From: an uncultured Clostridia bacterium
GTDB taxonomy: Bacteria > Bacillota > Clostridia > UBA1381
Assembly (NCBI GenBank): GCA_959602045.1
Contig: CAUGRT010000017.1
Location: forward strand, 1-52,851
Direction of reading: 5' to 3'
DNA: 52,851 nt
Shown here: positions 16,462 through 25,055 of the stretch, piece after piece
Numbering within the stretch: the first letter of the stretch is position 1
How the letters are laid out: the number at the start of each line of letters is the position of its first letter
Translations under genes and position numbers: made by a program
The notes under the pieces: model-generated
Seen by the model: only the letters and a program-made list of their open reading frames with translations
Database searches by the model: none
Told to the model about the DNA's origin: nothing

Positions 16462-18258
16462 TTATTCCTCCCACATATTTCTTTCCTGTAACAGGGTTTC
16501 TTTCTCTTTCATAAACTCCGAAAGCCGGATTAAATCCTTTTCGTTGTCTATCTTCATTTGCAGGCGTTCCAGCCTGATATTATAAAGAAGCTCACGAACC
16601 GTAATCTCATCACCGTCGTAAATCTCCATATTATAGAACACCGCCGACGCTTCGTCCTCCAGTCTTGCGTCCCCTGAAAATTCATTCAGCAGCATCGCCT
16701 CATCCGGAGTCCGTCCACTTTCATAACAATCATAAATTGCCTTTGCCAATCGCCGATAGGTTTCCGTCGAAAAATCCGAGCTTTTCATGTTCTCACAAAC
16801 AATCTTATATAGCTTTCTTGAAGACGCAATCAATGACAACAGCCTTTTCTCTGCCTCAATCAGCGCCCGGCTGATCGGCTTTTCCTCTCGCTGCGCCCGA
16901 ACCGGTTCTTTTTTCTGCGGCAGCCATTTGCGTTCCTTATTTTCTTCCGCCGTTTTGTTTTTATAATTGGTATAAATCGCGTCCTTTGAAATACCGGTTT
17001 CCTCAGAAATCTTTTTGATATAAGCGTCTACCTCAACAGCATTCTGAACCGTTTTCAAAATCTCCGCCGCTTCCGCTACAAAACGGATTTTTCCGTCCGT
17101 ATCGGTAATATCATATTTTCCTTTAATCAAGGATATTCGAAATTCCGTGGACGGTACAGCCTTTTTCACAGCGTCCCGAAAGGCGGCAGCGCCGTTTTTG
17201 ACTATGTATTCATCCGGATCCTTTGCCCCCTTTAAGCGCATGACTCTCGCTCTTCCGCCGATAGAATTAATAATATCAATCGCCCTAACCGCCGCCTTTT
17301 TTCCTGCCTCATCACTGTCATAGCAAATAATGATTTCATTGGCATAGCGCATCATCAGCTTGGCTTGATTCTCGGTGATTGCCGTTCCCAATGTTGCCAC
17401 GATATTTGTGATTCCTGCCTGATAGGTGGATATTACATCCATATACCCCTCGCAAAGAATTAACTCCGATGCTTTTGCATTTTTCGCAATATTTAAGGAA
17501 AACAAATTCCTGCCCTTATCAAATGCGGCTGTTTCGGAAGAGTTTAAATATTTCGGAATATGAAAGCCGTTGATGTCCTTTTGATTATGCATCACGCGTC
17601 CGCCAAATCCGATCACATTGCCGCGCACATCAATAATCGGGAACATTACGCGGTTACGGAACTTATCTATGGTTTTTCCGTCCCGTTCAATCGCCAGACT
17701 GGCATCCTTCATCTGGGATTCGGTATAACCCTTTTCCTTTAAAAATTGCACCAACGCCGTCTTGTCCCTCGTTTGCGGCGCAAATCCCAAGCCGTAGGTA
17801 ATAATCGTTTTTCCGCTGATCCGCCGATTTTTGAAATACTCTCTCGCCGCAGCGCCCGTATTTTCATTCTTTAAACAATTATAAAAAAATCGCGCTGCCA
17901 GCCGATTCATCTCCAGAATCTGTTTCTTCTTTTCGCCGTTCGGGTCTTGATAGCCGGTATCATCCGGCAGCACAATTCCGGCATGATCTGCCAAAATCTG
18001 CATCGCGTCCGCATAACTCAGATTTTCAGTCCGCATAACGAACTGTACCAAATTTCCGCTTGCACCGCAGCCAAAGCAATGGAACAGCTGTTTTTCACGG
18101 TTGACATGAAAGGAGGGCGTTTTTTCATTGTGGAACGGGCAAAGTCCCATATAATCTCTTCCTGTTTTCTTTAGCTGCGTATATCTGGATACATAGTCCA
18201 CAATATCATTTTCGGAACAAATTTCCGCAAATAAATCATCCGATATCCGTTTCGGCAA
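16462..18258 (-). CDS. dnaG: DNA primase
   Basis: The 598-residue product has a CHC2 zinc finger (C40, H43, C61, C64), the primase core with FRNRVMFPIID and FGGRVM, and a Toprim domain with acidic residues in LILCEGYMDVI (E270) and CYDSDEAGKKA (about 312 to 322). A C-terminal helicase-binding region covers about 440 to 598. It makes RNA primers for replication. The start is a TTG at 18258, set by the GGGGGAG site 6 bases upstream. No in-frame ATG gives a full zinc finger. It is first in the dnaG-rpoD operon. Confidence 0.97.
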   Translation of the reverse strand: MPKRISDDLFAEICSENDIVDYVSRYTQLKKTGRDYMGLCPFHNEKTPSFHVNREKQLFHCFGCGASGNLVQFVMRTENLSYADAMQILADHAGIVLPDDTGYQDPNGEKKKQILEMNRLAARFFYNCLKNENTGAAAREYFKNRRISGKTIITYGLGFAPQTRDKTALVQFLKEKGYTESQMKDASLAIERDGKTIDKFRNRVMFPIIDVRGNVIGFGGRVMHNQKDINGFHIPKYLNSSETAAFDKGRNLFSLNIAKNAKASELILCEGYMDVISTYQAGITNIVATLGTAITENQAKLMMRYANEIIICYDSDEAGKKAAVRAIDIINSIGGRARVMRLKGAKDPDEYIVKNGAAAFRDAVKKAVPSTEFRISLIKGKYDITDTDGKIRFVAEAAEILKTVQNAVEVDAYIKKISEETGISKDAIYTNYKNKTAEENKERKWLPQKKEPVRAQREEKPISRALIEAEKRLLSLIASSRKLYKIVCENMKSSDFSTETYRRLAKAIYDCYESGRTPDEAMLLNEFSGDARLEDEASAVFYNMEIYDGDEITVRELLYNIRLERLQMKIDNEKDLIRLSEFMKEKETLLQERNMWEE

Positions 18259-18407
18259 CCTTTGCTCCCCCTTTCCCGACTACACTTTAATAGCTATTTC
18301 CGTTTATTCCGCTATTTATACTATCGGTGTACATCGTTCCTTTTTATATTACTCCGTTTCCCCCTCAAAATCCTTTATTTTTTTTGATTTTTTTCAAATT
18401 AACCGTT
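18259..18407. other. intergenic gap upstream of dnaG
   Basis: This 149-base AT-rich gap probably holds the dnaG-rpoD promoter. A -10-like TATAAA on the minus strand near 18317 has no good -35. T-rich tracts near 18379-18398 give no clear terminator hairpin for the M50 protease gene. Confidence 0.3.
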
Positions 18408-19271
18408 TTAATCCTCAATTTCGTGCAAATTTGACAAAACAGGCTGATCTTTCATTCCCCTCGCTCCGGTCAGCTGTTCCATAATCTCCTGCTCGCTTAA
18501 AATGCGCGTAATTTTCCCGCGATCGTTTTCCAGATAAACAACGCCGTATTTTCCCGGAACAAACCGCCTCGCAATGCTTTTATAATCGTCATGTTCATTG
18601 GCAATCATATGCTGAATATTCCCCTTGCTTTTGTTCCGGTAAAACATCAATTCCCGAACAAAATCCACATCGTATTTCTCGCTTTGGGTAAAAAGAGAAC
18701 AAAACAGAAATGCCGTTAAAAGCATAATGGAGAAATTAAACTCCGTCACATAAACCGTATAAATTCCCAATGTCATCAAAAGTATAATGAAAATCACCGA
18801 AATAACCGACATCACAACGCTTGCCGCCCGGCTCCCCAAAAAATGCGAAAGCAGTTTCTTCAAAATAATACCGCCATCCAAAGGATAGACCGGCAGCATG
18901 TTGGAAACAAACAGCATAATATTACCGGCATAAAACAATTGCAGCTCCGGCAAACGATAAATATGATATAAAAATAATGAAATCAGCGCGAAAATGCAGT
19001 TTACGAGCGGCCCCGACAAATAAAGAATCATTTCATCCGCCATGCTGTGCACAAACTTATTTTTTAATTTCAAATTCACGCCATAAGGATAAAAAACAAT
19101 TTTATCAACCTGTAAACCAATGCAGACCGCCGCCAGCATATGCGCTGCTTCATGCACCGTCATGACCGCATAGGTAAACATAAAAATGCTCATGCGATGA
19201 TTCAGAAAACATACCGCCAGCATAACCGGTGTGAGAATATGTATATAGAGCTTAGACGTAAGCTTAATCAT
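18408..19271 (-). CDS. M50 site-2-type metalloprotease, SpoIVFB-like
   Basis: The 287-residue product has several membrane helices. The zinc-binding HEAAH (40-44) lies in the second hydrophobic segment, and NMLPVYPLDGG (124-134, D132) supplies the third ligand, as in SpoIVFB and other S2P proteases. The C-terminal 90 residues are soluble, with a CBS-like pattern (GVVYLENDRGKITRILSEQEIM). SpoIVFB activates pro-sigma-K by intramembrane cleavage during sporulation. A spoIVFA-like partner is not adjacent here, so the substrate is uncertain. The start at 19271 is supported by membrane topology and length. It is a single gene after a 100-base gap with a hairpin. Confidence 0.88.
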   Translation of the reverse strand: MIKLTSKLYIHILTPVMLAVCFLNHRMSIFMFTYAVMTVHEAAHMLAAVCIGLQVDKIVFYPYGVNLKLKNKFVHSMADEMILYLSGPLVNCIFALISLFLYHIYRLPELQLFYAGNIMLFVSNMLPVYPLDGGIILKKLLSHFLGSRAASVVMSVISVIFIILLMTLGIYTVYVTEFNFSIMLLTAFLFCSLFTQSEKYDVDFVRELMFYRNKSKGNIQHMIANEHDDYKSIARRFVPGKYGVVYLENDRGKITRILSEQEIMEQLTGARGMKDQPVLSNLHEIED

Positions 19272-19323
19272 AGCGCCACCCCCATAGTACAGTATATTCC
19301 CGAAATTGCATAAAATACTACAG

Positions 19324-19359
19324 TTTCGGACTTACACGAAAGTCCATGCAAGTCCGAAA
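19324..19359. repeat. perfect 10-bp hairpin between the ferredoxin and M50 genes
   Basis: TTTCGGACTT (19324-19333) pairs with AAGTCCGAAA (19350-19359). An internal copy of CGAAAGTCC in the loop can form alternative pairs. No T run follows on the minus strand, so it may be a weak terminator, an mRNA-end stabiliser or an operator. Confidence 0.45.
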
Positions 19360-19371
19360 TAGTGTCTGATA

Positions 19372-20067
19372 TTACGGGGTCAGAATTCTTCCGTCCGTTC
19401 CGATCACCGTAACCTGCCACGGAATCATCTTACCGCTGTTTTGGAGCGCCTGCTTTACGGCATTCTCAATTCCGCCGCAGCAAGGTACCTCCATTCTCAC
19501 AACCGTCACGCTTTTGATGTCATGACTCTTTAAAATCTCCGTCAGCTTTTCCGCATAATCCGCTTGATCCAGCTTCGGACAGCCAATCAGCGCAATCCGA
19601 TTGCGGATGAACTCGTCATGGAAATTCCCATAAGCGTAAGCCGTACAATCTGCTGCCACCAGCAAATGCGCACCGTCAAAATAAGGCGCGTTCACCGGCA
19701 CAAGCTGAATTTGCACCGGCCATTGAGAAAGACAGCTTTCCGCCTTGACAGAACTCTGCGGCACAGTATTTTCCCGATGAATCACGCCTGCTCTTGTTCC
19801 CGGACATCCGCAAGGCAGCGGCTTTTCGGCTTGCTTTTGATTTGCCTTTACCGCCTCCTCATCATACGCCGCCGCTTCACGTTCTTCAAACGCAATCGCA
19901 CCTGTCGGACAAACCGGCAGACAATTGCCCAAGCCGTCGCAATAATCATCCCTCAACAGCTTTGCCTTTCCATTGACCATGCCGATCGCACCCTCGTGAC
20001 ATGCCGCCGCACATAAACCGCAGCCGTTACACTTTTCCTCATCAATTTTAATAATTTGCCGAATCAT
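19372..20067 (-). CDS. two-cluster ferredoxin-domain protein
   Basis: I chose the ATG at 20067 (MIRQIIKIDEEKC) because GGAGGAAAAT sits just before it. The longer frame from 20106 has no such site. The 231-residue product begins with a 4Fe-4S motif CNGCGLCAAAC, then a second set CDGLGNCLPVCP. A linker with CGCPG follows, then a C-terminal domain of about 130 residues with further cysteines (CLSQWPVQ, DCTAYAYG, GCPKLD, VPCCGGIENAV). This layout is common in anaerobes and is probably a redox or electron-transfer protein. Its partner is not in the window. Upstream, a TGTTGTT-TC-AACAACA palindrome could be an operator. Confidence 0.88.
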   Translation of the reverse strand: MIRQIIKIDEEKCNGCGLCAAACHEGAIGMVNGKAKLLRDDYCDGLGNCLPVCPTGAIAFEEREAAAYDEEAVKANQKQAEKPLPCGCPGTRAGVIHRENTVPQSSVKAESCLSQWPVQIQLVPVNAPYFDGAHLLVAADCTAYAYGNFHDEFIRNRIALIGCPKLDQADYAEKLTEILKSHDIKSVTVVRMEVPCCGGIENAVKQALQNSGKMIPWQVTVIGTDGRILTP

Positions 20068-20160
20068 ATTTTCCTCCATTCCGCCGTCCAAACGGCATCT
20101 GTTCACTGCATTTGATCATCACTTGATGGGACTATTATAATTCAATTGAGCCGGAATGTA

Positions 20161-20176
20161 TGTTGTTTCAACAACA
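20161..20176. promoter_or_regulatory. palindromic operator candidate
   Basis: TGTTGTT-TC-AACAACA is a perfect 7-base inverted repeat in the divergent space between the ferredoxin gene (minus) and the DUF1292 gene (plus). It lies just upstream of a minus-strand -10-like TATAAT near 20135. No regulator gene is adjacent. Confidence 0.35.
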
Positions 20177-20247
20177 AAATTCAAAAAAAGATAAATTAAT
20201 TTTAAAAAAGTTCTCCGAAAGCAATGTAAAATAATTCTGAATATGAC

Positions 20248-20276
20248 TTGACATTTTCCATAAACTATATTAAAAT
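20248..20276 (+). promoter_or_regulatory. sigma-A promoter of the DUF1292 gene
   Basis: Perfect -35 TTGACA (20248-20253), 17-base spacer, -10 TAAAAT (20271-20276). It points at the gene starting at 20324. Confidence 0.85.
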
Positions 20277-20323
20277 AGAAATATGGATGAGAAATCCTAT
20301 AAAACCGAAAGGAAGATTAAAAC

Positions 20324-20590
20324 ATGGAAGATAATATTATTATTTTAGAGGACGAGCATGGCTGTTCCATTGAATTTGAAGCCATTGACGTATTTGAATT
20401 GGACGGCGTGACCTACTTTGCACTGTTGGAATGTATGCCCGAGGGTGAAGAAACCGATGAAGTTCTGATTATGCAGGTAGATGGCGATGTTGATTCTGAA
20501 GAAGCTGAGCTTGTAATGGTTGAAGATGAAGATCAGCTCAAAAAAGCCTTTGATGAATTTTTGAGAAGAGATGCAGAGGACGAAGAATAA
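20324..20590 (+). CDS. small acidic DUF1292 protein
   Basis: The 88-residue product is strongly acidic and has the DUF1292 pattern: IILEDEHGCSIEFEAIDVFELDGVTYFALLE, then DEVLIMQVDGD and a C-terminal EDEDQLKKAFDEFLRR. The family is widespread in Firmicutes, often near yrrK-type or rpoD-region genes, and has no assigned function. The ATG at 20324 has AAAGGAAG upstream and a strong promoter. It is a single gene, followed by the 6S RNA with its own promoter. Confidence 0.9.
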   Translation: MEDNIIILEDEHGCSIEFEAIDVFELDGVTYFALLECMPEGEETDEVLIMQVDGDVDSEEAELVMVEDEDQLKKAFDEFLRRDAEDEE

Positions 20591-20632
20591 ATCGTGTAAT
20601 ATAAATTTAACACAGAAAATAAAAATTACCTC

Positions 20633-20661
20633 TTGTATTTTTATTTAATTTGTGGTAAAAT
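20633..20661 (+). promoter_or_regulatory. promoter of the probable 6S RNA
   Basis: TTGTAT (20633-20638), 17-base spacer, TAAAAT (20656-20661). The predicted start, near 20668, lies about 20 bases before the first closing stem of the RNA. Confidence 0.6.
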
Positions 20662-20684
20662 ACATGTAAAGAAACAGTAAAATA

Positions 20685-20884
20685 TTCTCCCTGAGATTTC
20701 GCGTGAAAGAGTCTTTTTTTTACCAACACTTCTTAAACGGGATTGCTTCTCCGGTTATGGCGTATACGCCTCCTTTTCTTCGGAAATGCCAGTGGACATA
20801 TAAAGTAACCGGGAGCTTGCCCACCTGCATATGCAGGTAGAAAGCAGACTCATACAAACGGTTATTTCGGGGTTTGTTTTTTTA
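20685..20884 (+). ncRNA. ssrS: probable 6S RNA
   Basis: The region forms one long interrupted hairpin. The closing stem is CCCTGAGAT (20689-20697) with ATTTCGGGG (20864-20872). The next stem is GAGTCT with AGACTC, then comes a large open bubble, and then CTCCGGTTA with TAACCGGGAG. A short hairpin (ACCTGCATATGCAGGT) lies in the 3' strand of the bubble, and GGCGTATACGCC lies near the apex. A single-stranded central bubble between two long stems, with a small hairpin on its 3' side, is the hallmark of 6S RNA, which mimics an open promoter and binds the sigma-A holoenzyme. A CAAAC/GTTTG stem followed by seven T ends it. The identification is by structure, so a different RNA class remains possible. 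Confidence 0.75.
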
Positions 20885-20914
20885 TTAAGAAAATTTCAGA
20901 AACTTTCAAATAGG

Positions 20915-21005
20915 CAAAATCATCTGTTTTTCAATTTATGGAGGCCAGTTCCGCGCAACGTAGCGGATGTCTGAGCCGAAATAGAGTGAAAAACAGATGA
21001 TTTTG
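20915..21005. repeat. dispersed hairpin element, copy 3
   Basis: The arms CAAAATCATCTGTTTTTCA (20915-20933) and TGAAAAACAGATGATTTTG (20987-21005) are perfectly complementary over 19 bases. They enclose the conserved head with CCGCGCAACGTAGCGG on the plus strand. No leader like that of copies 1 and 4 is visible. It sits between the 6S RNA and the ndoA terminator. Confidence 0.85.
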
Positions 21006-21038
21006 TCTGCACACACCTATAGAATCATCCACGCAAGC

Positions 21039-21074
21039 AAAAAAAGACTGTAAAAACAATACAGTCTTTTTTAT
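21039..21074. terminator. bidirectional terminator after ndoA
   Basis: AAAAAGACTGTA (21041-21052) and TACAGTCTTTTT (21060-21071) pair around a 7-base loop, with A and T runs on the two sides. It ends the minus-strand alr-antitoxin-ndoA transcript and can block plus-strand read-through. Confidence 0.88.
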
Positions 21075-21126
21075 TTCCCCATAGGATATTTCTTCTCTAT
21101 CAGTATGTAACGCCGGTCACATACTT

Positions 21127-21477
21127 TTAAAATCCGCTTAATCCAAAGCTGATTGATAGTGCGTTATTCACTCTGCTCATCAATGCTTCATCCAAGCGTC
21201 CTATTTTCTCTCGTAATCGTTTCTTATCAATCGTTCTGATTTGCTCCAGCAAAATGACAGAATCCTTATTCAATCCATATTCGCAGGCAGACAGCTCAAT
21301 ATGCGTAGGCATTTTCGCTTTATTAATCTGGCTGGTAATCGCCGCGGCAATCACAGTCGGACTATATTTATTCCCCACATCATTCTGAATAATCAGCACC
21401 GGACGAACGCCGCCCTGCTCGCTGCCCACCACCGGGCTTAAATCGGCGTAATAGATCTCTCCTCTTTTCACTATCAC
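21127..21477 (-). CDS. ndoA: type II toxin, MazF/EndoA-type mRNA endoribonuclease
   Basis: The 116-residue product is a clear NdoA/EndoA. It begins VKRGEIYYADLSPVVGSEQGGVRPVLIIQND, with the catalytic Arg25 and Thr48 (in AAAITSQ) conserved, and the C-terminal SVILLEQIRTIDKKRL typical of the family. It cleaves mRNA at short U-rich sites when not bound by its antitoxin. It lies two bases after the small antitoxin gene, and both follow alr, the same order as in Bacillus. Confidence 0.96.
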   Translation of the reverse strand: MIVKRGEIYYADLSPVVGSEQGGVRPVLIIQNDVGNKYSPTVIAAAITSQINKAKMPTHIELSACEYGLNKDSVILLEQIRTIDKKRLREKIGRLDEALMSRVNNALSISFGLSGF

Positions 21478-21479
21478 TT

Positions 21480-21665
21480 TTATTCACACTCACTTGTCAG
21501 AAATTCCTCACAAACATGCAGCGCTTCATTGTCTGCATCCAAACACATTTCGGCAAGCTTTTTGTTCAGCTCGCCCATTTCCTGATAGCCGTTTTTAAGA
21601 GCTTGCAGCTCATCGGCATTTAATTTGTGTGACAAAGCAATCAGACCCCTTTCGCTCAAATTCAA
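21480..21665 (-). CDS. mini-antitoxin, EndoAI C-terminal-like, no DNA-binding domain
   Basis: This 61-residue protein is encoded immediately upstream of the toxin and three bases after alr. Its core, LKNGYQEMGELNKKLAEMCLDADNEAL, matches by eye the toxin-binding C-terminal half of EndoAI-type antitoxins (GYxEMxxxNxxxAE). The N-terminal ribbon-helix-helix that binds DNA in full-length antitoxins of 80 to 95 residues is missing, and there is no room for it before the stop of alr. It should still neutralise the toxin but should not autoregulate the operon. The assignment rests on position and motif. Confidence 0.75.
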   Translation of the reverse strand: MNLSERGLIALSHKLNADELQALKNGYQEMGELNKKLAEMCLDADNEALHVCEEFLTSECE

Positions 21666-21668
21666 AAA

Positions 21669-22829
21669 CTACAGCAGATAATTTAAGACCTTCACCGCCC
21701 TTCCGTTTCTCGTATAAATCCGCGGGATACGCTTTCCTATAACGCAGGCCACTTCGTAGTTTATGGTTTCAAGCCACTCAGCAACATCATCAATCGTAAT
21801 ACCTTCCTTACCAAAGATAATTGCTTCATCACCCTTATCAATATTATGGACATTTGTAACGTCAATCATACACTGATCCATACAAATTCTCCCGATAATG
21901 GGTACTTTAACACCATGAACCAACATTCTGCCTTTTTTCGCGATTTTGCGTAAATATCCGTCGGCATAACCGATAGGAACCGTTGCTATTTTCGTTGTTC
22001 TGTCGGTTATGTACTCCTTTCCGTAGCTGACGCCCCGTCCCGGTTCAACGTCCTTCACAAGGGTAATCCTTGATTTTAAAGTCATTGCCGGTATCAGGTT
22101 CAGTCTTGTTTTATCCACCTCGTCCGAGGGGTACATTCCGTAAAGAATGACTCCCGGCCGCACCATATCCAGGTGCATTTCGGGGTACATCATAATGCCT
22201 GCACTGTTGCAGATATGCTTAATTGGGATATGCAGCCCGCGCTGCTCAAGCACGTCGACCACTTGCATGAAGCGCTTGAATTGCAGCTCGGTATATTCCC
22301 GATTTTCCTCATCCGATGTGGAGAAATGCGAGAATATCCCCTCAATCTCAATATACGGAAGCTTTGACACCTTAATAATCTCATCAACGATTTCTTCGTG
22401 ATCTCCGTCATCCACCACAAACCCGATTCGGCTCATACCGGTATCCAGCTTGATGTGAATCTTCGTAACCTTTTCTTTCTTCTCCGCCTCATAGGACAGT
22501 GCCTTTGCAAATTCATAGTCAAAAACATTGGGCGTAATGTCAAAATTAATCAAATCCTCAGCATCCTCCGGGCCGGACGCACCCAAAATCAAAATCGGCA
22601 CGGTTACGCCGCGGCTCCGCAGCTGTTTTCCCTCCTGCAAAACCGCAACAGCCAATCTGTCAGCTCCGTTTTCCAATAATGTTTTTGCGGTTTCCATGAA
22701 TCCATGCCCGTAAGCGTCCGCCTTTACAACCGCCATAATCTGCGCGTTTTTATCCGTAATCCGCCGAATCTCACGCATATTATGCGCAATCGCGTCCAAA
22801 TCCACCTCTGCCCATGTTCTGTTTTCCAT
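21669..22829 (-). CDS. alr: alanine racemase
   Basis: The 386-residue product has the PLP lysine in AVVKADAYGHG (K36), the second catalytic Tyr in GVSYGKEY (Y269), HIKLDTGMSRIG and the C-terminal GRICMDQCMIDV. It makes D-alanine for peptidoglycan. It is followed directly by the antitoxin and toxin genes (three-base gap), so the toxin pair is expressed with it. A 52-base gap separates it from nnrD/E upstream. Confidence 0.97.
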   Translation of the reverse strand: MENRTWAEVDLDAIAHNMREIRRITDKNAQIMAVVKADAYGHGFMETAKTLLENGADRLAVAVLQEGKQLRSRGVTVPILILGASGPEDAEDLINFDITPNVFDYEFAKALSYEAEKKEKVTKIHIKLDTGMSRIGFVVDDGDHEEIVDEIIKVSKLPYIEIEGIFSHFSTSDEENREYTELQFKRFMQVVDVLEQRGLHIPIKHICNSAGIMMYPEMHLDMVRPGVILYGMYPSDEVDKTRLNLIPAMTLKSRITLVKDVEPGRGVSYGKEYITDRTTKIATVPIGYADGYLRKIAKKGRMLVHGVKVPIIGRICMDQCMIDVTNVHNIDKGDEAIIFGKEGITIDDVAEWLETINYEVACVIGKRIPRIYTRNGRAVKVLNYLL

Positions 22830-22881
22830 GTTGATTTACCTCTTTTTCTTTATATATCATACCATAAATTTATGCTGTTGT

Positions 22882-24441
22882 CTATCTGTAATATTTGGCG
22901 TATTTTTCGCCGCATATCTTTTCAATCGTTTTCCCGGTTTCTTCGGCAACCGCACTCGCCGTTACCGCCTCAATGCCGTTTCGGCGCATCACCTCGTCGC
23001 CGCTTTTTCCATGCAGGTAGGCCGCCATCGCCGCGGCTTTCGGTTCTTCGATTCCCCGTGCCGCGAATGCCGCCGTAATTCCGGCAAGCACATCGCCGCT
23101 GCCGCCTTTGGCAAGACCGGCATTCCCTGTATTATTAATATACTGCAAACCGTCCGGCGCTGTGACAATCGTATGATGCCCCTTTAAAATCAGCGTCACA
23201 CCGTATTTCTCGCAAAACTCTTTCGACACACTCAACCGGTTTTCCCGAATCGTTTGCAGCGGCAAGCCTGTCAAGCGCGCCATCTCCACCTCATGCGGTG
23301 TAAAAATCAAAGAACAGGTACATTTTTCCAAAATATTCATATTTTCAGACAAAACATTCAGCGCGTCCGCGTCGACAACCACCGTTGCCTTTGCATGTTG
23401 TAACAGCTCCTCTAAAATTATTCTGCCATCCTCGTGTCTGCCCATTCCCGGGCCGATTAAAATAGCGTCCGCCTTTTCGGCTCGTTCCAGTAATTCCGGA
23501 ACGCTTAACGCCGAAAGATGTCCGCCGTTCCTGTGCATAGGCACTGTCATAATCTCCGTTGTTTTGGCTTCCAAAACCGCATGGATGCACTCCGGCACCG
23601 CCAACGTTACCAGTCCGGCTCCGGAATGAAGCGCCGCCGTTCCTGCCAGATAGACCGCGCCCGACATGCCCTCCGAACCGCCGATCATCAAAACCTTACC
23701 GTAATCTCCCTTTTGGGAATCGTTTTTCCGTTGCGGAAAGTTCTGTGCAAATAAAGAATCATCCCAGACTTCCGCCGCCGTTTCCGCATGATCTAAAATC
23801 GTATCGGGAATCGAAATACGGTCTAACCGAATAACGCCCGTATAATCCGCCCCCGGATACAAAAACATTCCGATTTTATAGGCGGCAAATGTCACTGTCA
23901 TATCTGCGCGAACACAAACACCGCAGACAGCGCCCGTGTTTGTGTTCATCCCGCTCGGCACATCCACCGACAGCGTATACCGCGAAAAAGCATTGATTTT
24001 CTCAATCACATCCCGGCTTTCCCCTTGAATTTCGCCATGAACGCCCGTCCCGTAAATCGCGTCAATCACAATATCATATGCCGGAATCACAGAATCCAGT
24101 ACATCCGGATGATAAACCGGCTCGACCGGCACACCCATTTTATCAATAATATCAAAATTAATCAGCGCGTCGCCCCGAAACTCATCTCCGCATACCAAAA
24201 ATACAACGACCTCTACGCCGCTGTTATACAAATGCCGCGCAATCGCAAATCCATCGCCGCCATTGTTTCCCTTACCGCAAAAAATCGCAATCCGCTTTTT
24301 CGTCAGCTCTCCAAAGGTATCCTTTAATGCCGAAACACAAGCAAACGCCGCATTTTCCATCAAAACCACAGAGGGAATCCCCCCCTGCTCGGAAGCCATG
24401 CGATCCATCGCCCTCATTTGTTCTGCAAAACATACTTTCAT
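22882..24441 (-). CDS. nnr: bifunctional NAD(P)H-hydrate epimerase / dehydratase
   Basis: The 519-residue product joins two repair enzymes. The N-terminal YjeF/NnrE epimerase domain has FCGKGNNGGDGF (54-65), DAIYGTG and VDVPSGMN. The C-terminal NnrD dehydratase domain, of ribokinase fold, has VLMIGGSEGMSGA, LIGPGMGR, VVDADALN, TPHEVEMARL and NTGNAGLAKGGSGDVLAG. Together they convert damaged NAD(P)H hydrates back to NAD(P)H at the cost of ATP or ADP. The start at 24441 is supported by length and GGAGA upstream. It is in a minus-strand group between the membrane protein and alr. Confidence 0.96.
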   Translation of the reverse strand: MKVCFAEQMRAMDRMASEQGGIPSVVLMENAAFACVSALKDTFGELTKKRIAIFCGKGNNGGDGFAIARHLYNSGVEVVVFLVCGDEFRGDALINFDIIDKMGVPVEPVYHPDVLDSVIPAYDIVIDAIYGTGVHGEIQGESRDVIEKINAFSRYTLSVDVPSGMNTNTGAVCGVCVRADMTVTFAAYKIGMFLYPGADYTGVIRLDRISIPDTILDHAETAAEVWDDSLFAQNFPQRKNDSQKGDYGKVLMIGGSEGMSGAVYLAGTAALHSGAGLVTLAVPECIHAVLEAKTTEIMTVPMHRNGGHLSALSVPELLERAEKADAILIGPGMGRHEDGRIILEELLQHAKATVVVDADALNVLSENMNILEKCTCSLIFTPHEVEMARLTGLPLQTIRENRLSVSKEFCEKYGVTLILKGHHTIVTAPDGLQYINNTGNAGLAKGGSGDVLAGITAAFAARGIEEPKAAAMAAYLHGKSGDEVMRRNGIEAVTASAVAEETGKTIEKICGEKYAKYYR

Positions 24442-24506
24442 CGGAATCTCTCCTTACAGAATTGAAAAACGGACGGCATTCTGTCCGTCCGCCTTTGCGT
24501 CAAATA

Positions 24507-25052
24507 TTATTCATAAAGAAATACGTTTCGGGGATTGAATTTTCTGATTGCCTCCAGCATTTTCGAGGTCGGCTGGAATAAAACCAGTTTGCGTTCTCCC
24601 TCGACCTGAACATCAATAAAATAAACATGCCCCAAAAGTGCACTGCCCGTAAAATCCAATACCTTGACGCCGCTTCCGTCACGGTTTCTGTATACTTGAT
24701 TATGCTTGTTATCTTCAATGCACGCTACGATTGCAGCCTCGGTAAAGTCCATGCTCAAGACTCTTTTTCTTCCTCTTTTTGCAACAATTTTATCCACATC
24801 AAAAGCGCTGTTTGTCAGGATATATTCCCACTCGATACTGCGCATTCCGATCAGCTTCACTGCTCCCCACCATAAACCGGCTACAAAAAGCAGTCCGATG
24901 CTGAACAGATTAATCTTGTTTGCCGCCAACACCATCATGACAAGAAACAAAACAAATGTCAGAATAATTGCCAGTAAAATAATACCTGCAATCATCAGCT
25001 TGTCTTTTGTATCCCGTTTGCGCTGTATCATATACTCCATAAATACATCCAT
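24507..25052 (-). CDS. small membrane protein, DUF6106-like
   Basis: The 181-residue product has a charged N-terminus (MDVFMEYMIQRKRDTKDK), two adjacent transmembrane helices (about 19 to 44 and 50 to 67) and a C-terminal domain of about 110 residues with WEYILTNSAFDVDKIVAKRGRK, resembling a PH-like bacterial membrane domain. I associate it with DUF6106 of Clostridia, function unknown. Its start follows rdgB by three bases, so the two are likely co-translated. Confidence 0.75.
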   Translation of the reverse strand: MDVFMEYMIQRKRDTKDKLMIAGIILLAIILTFVLFLVMMVLAANKINLFSIGLLFVAGLWWGAVKLIGMRSIEWEYILTNSAFDVDKIVAKRGRKRVLSMDFTEAAIVACIEDNKHNQVYRNRDGSGVKVLDFTGSALLGHVYFIDVQVEGERKLVLFQPTSKMLEAIRKFNPRNVFLYE

Positions 25053-25055
25053 CGT

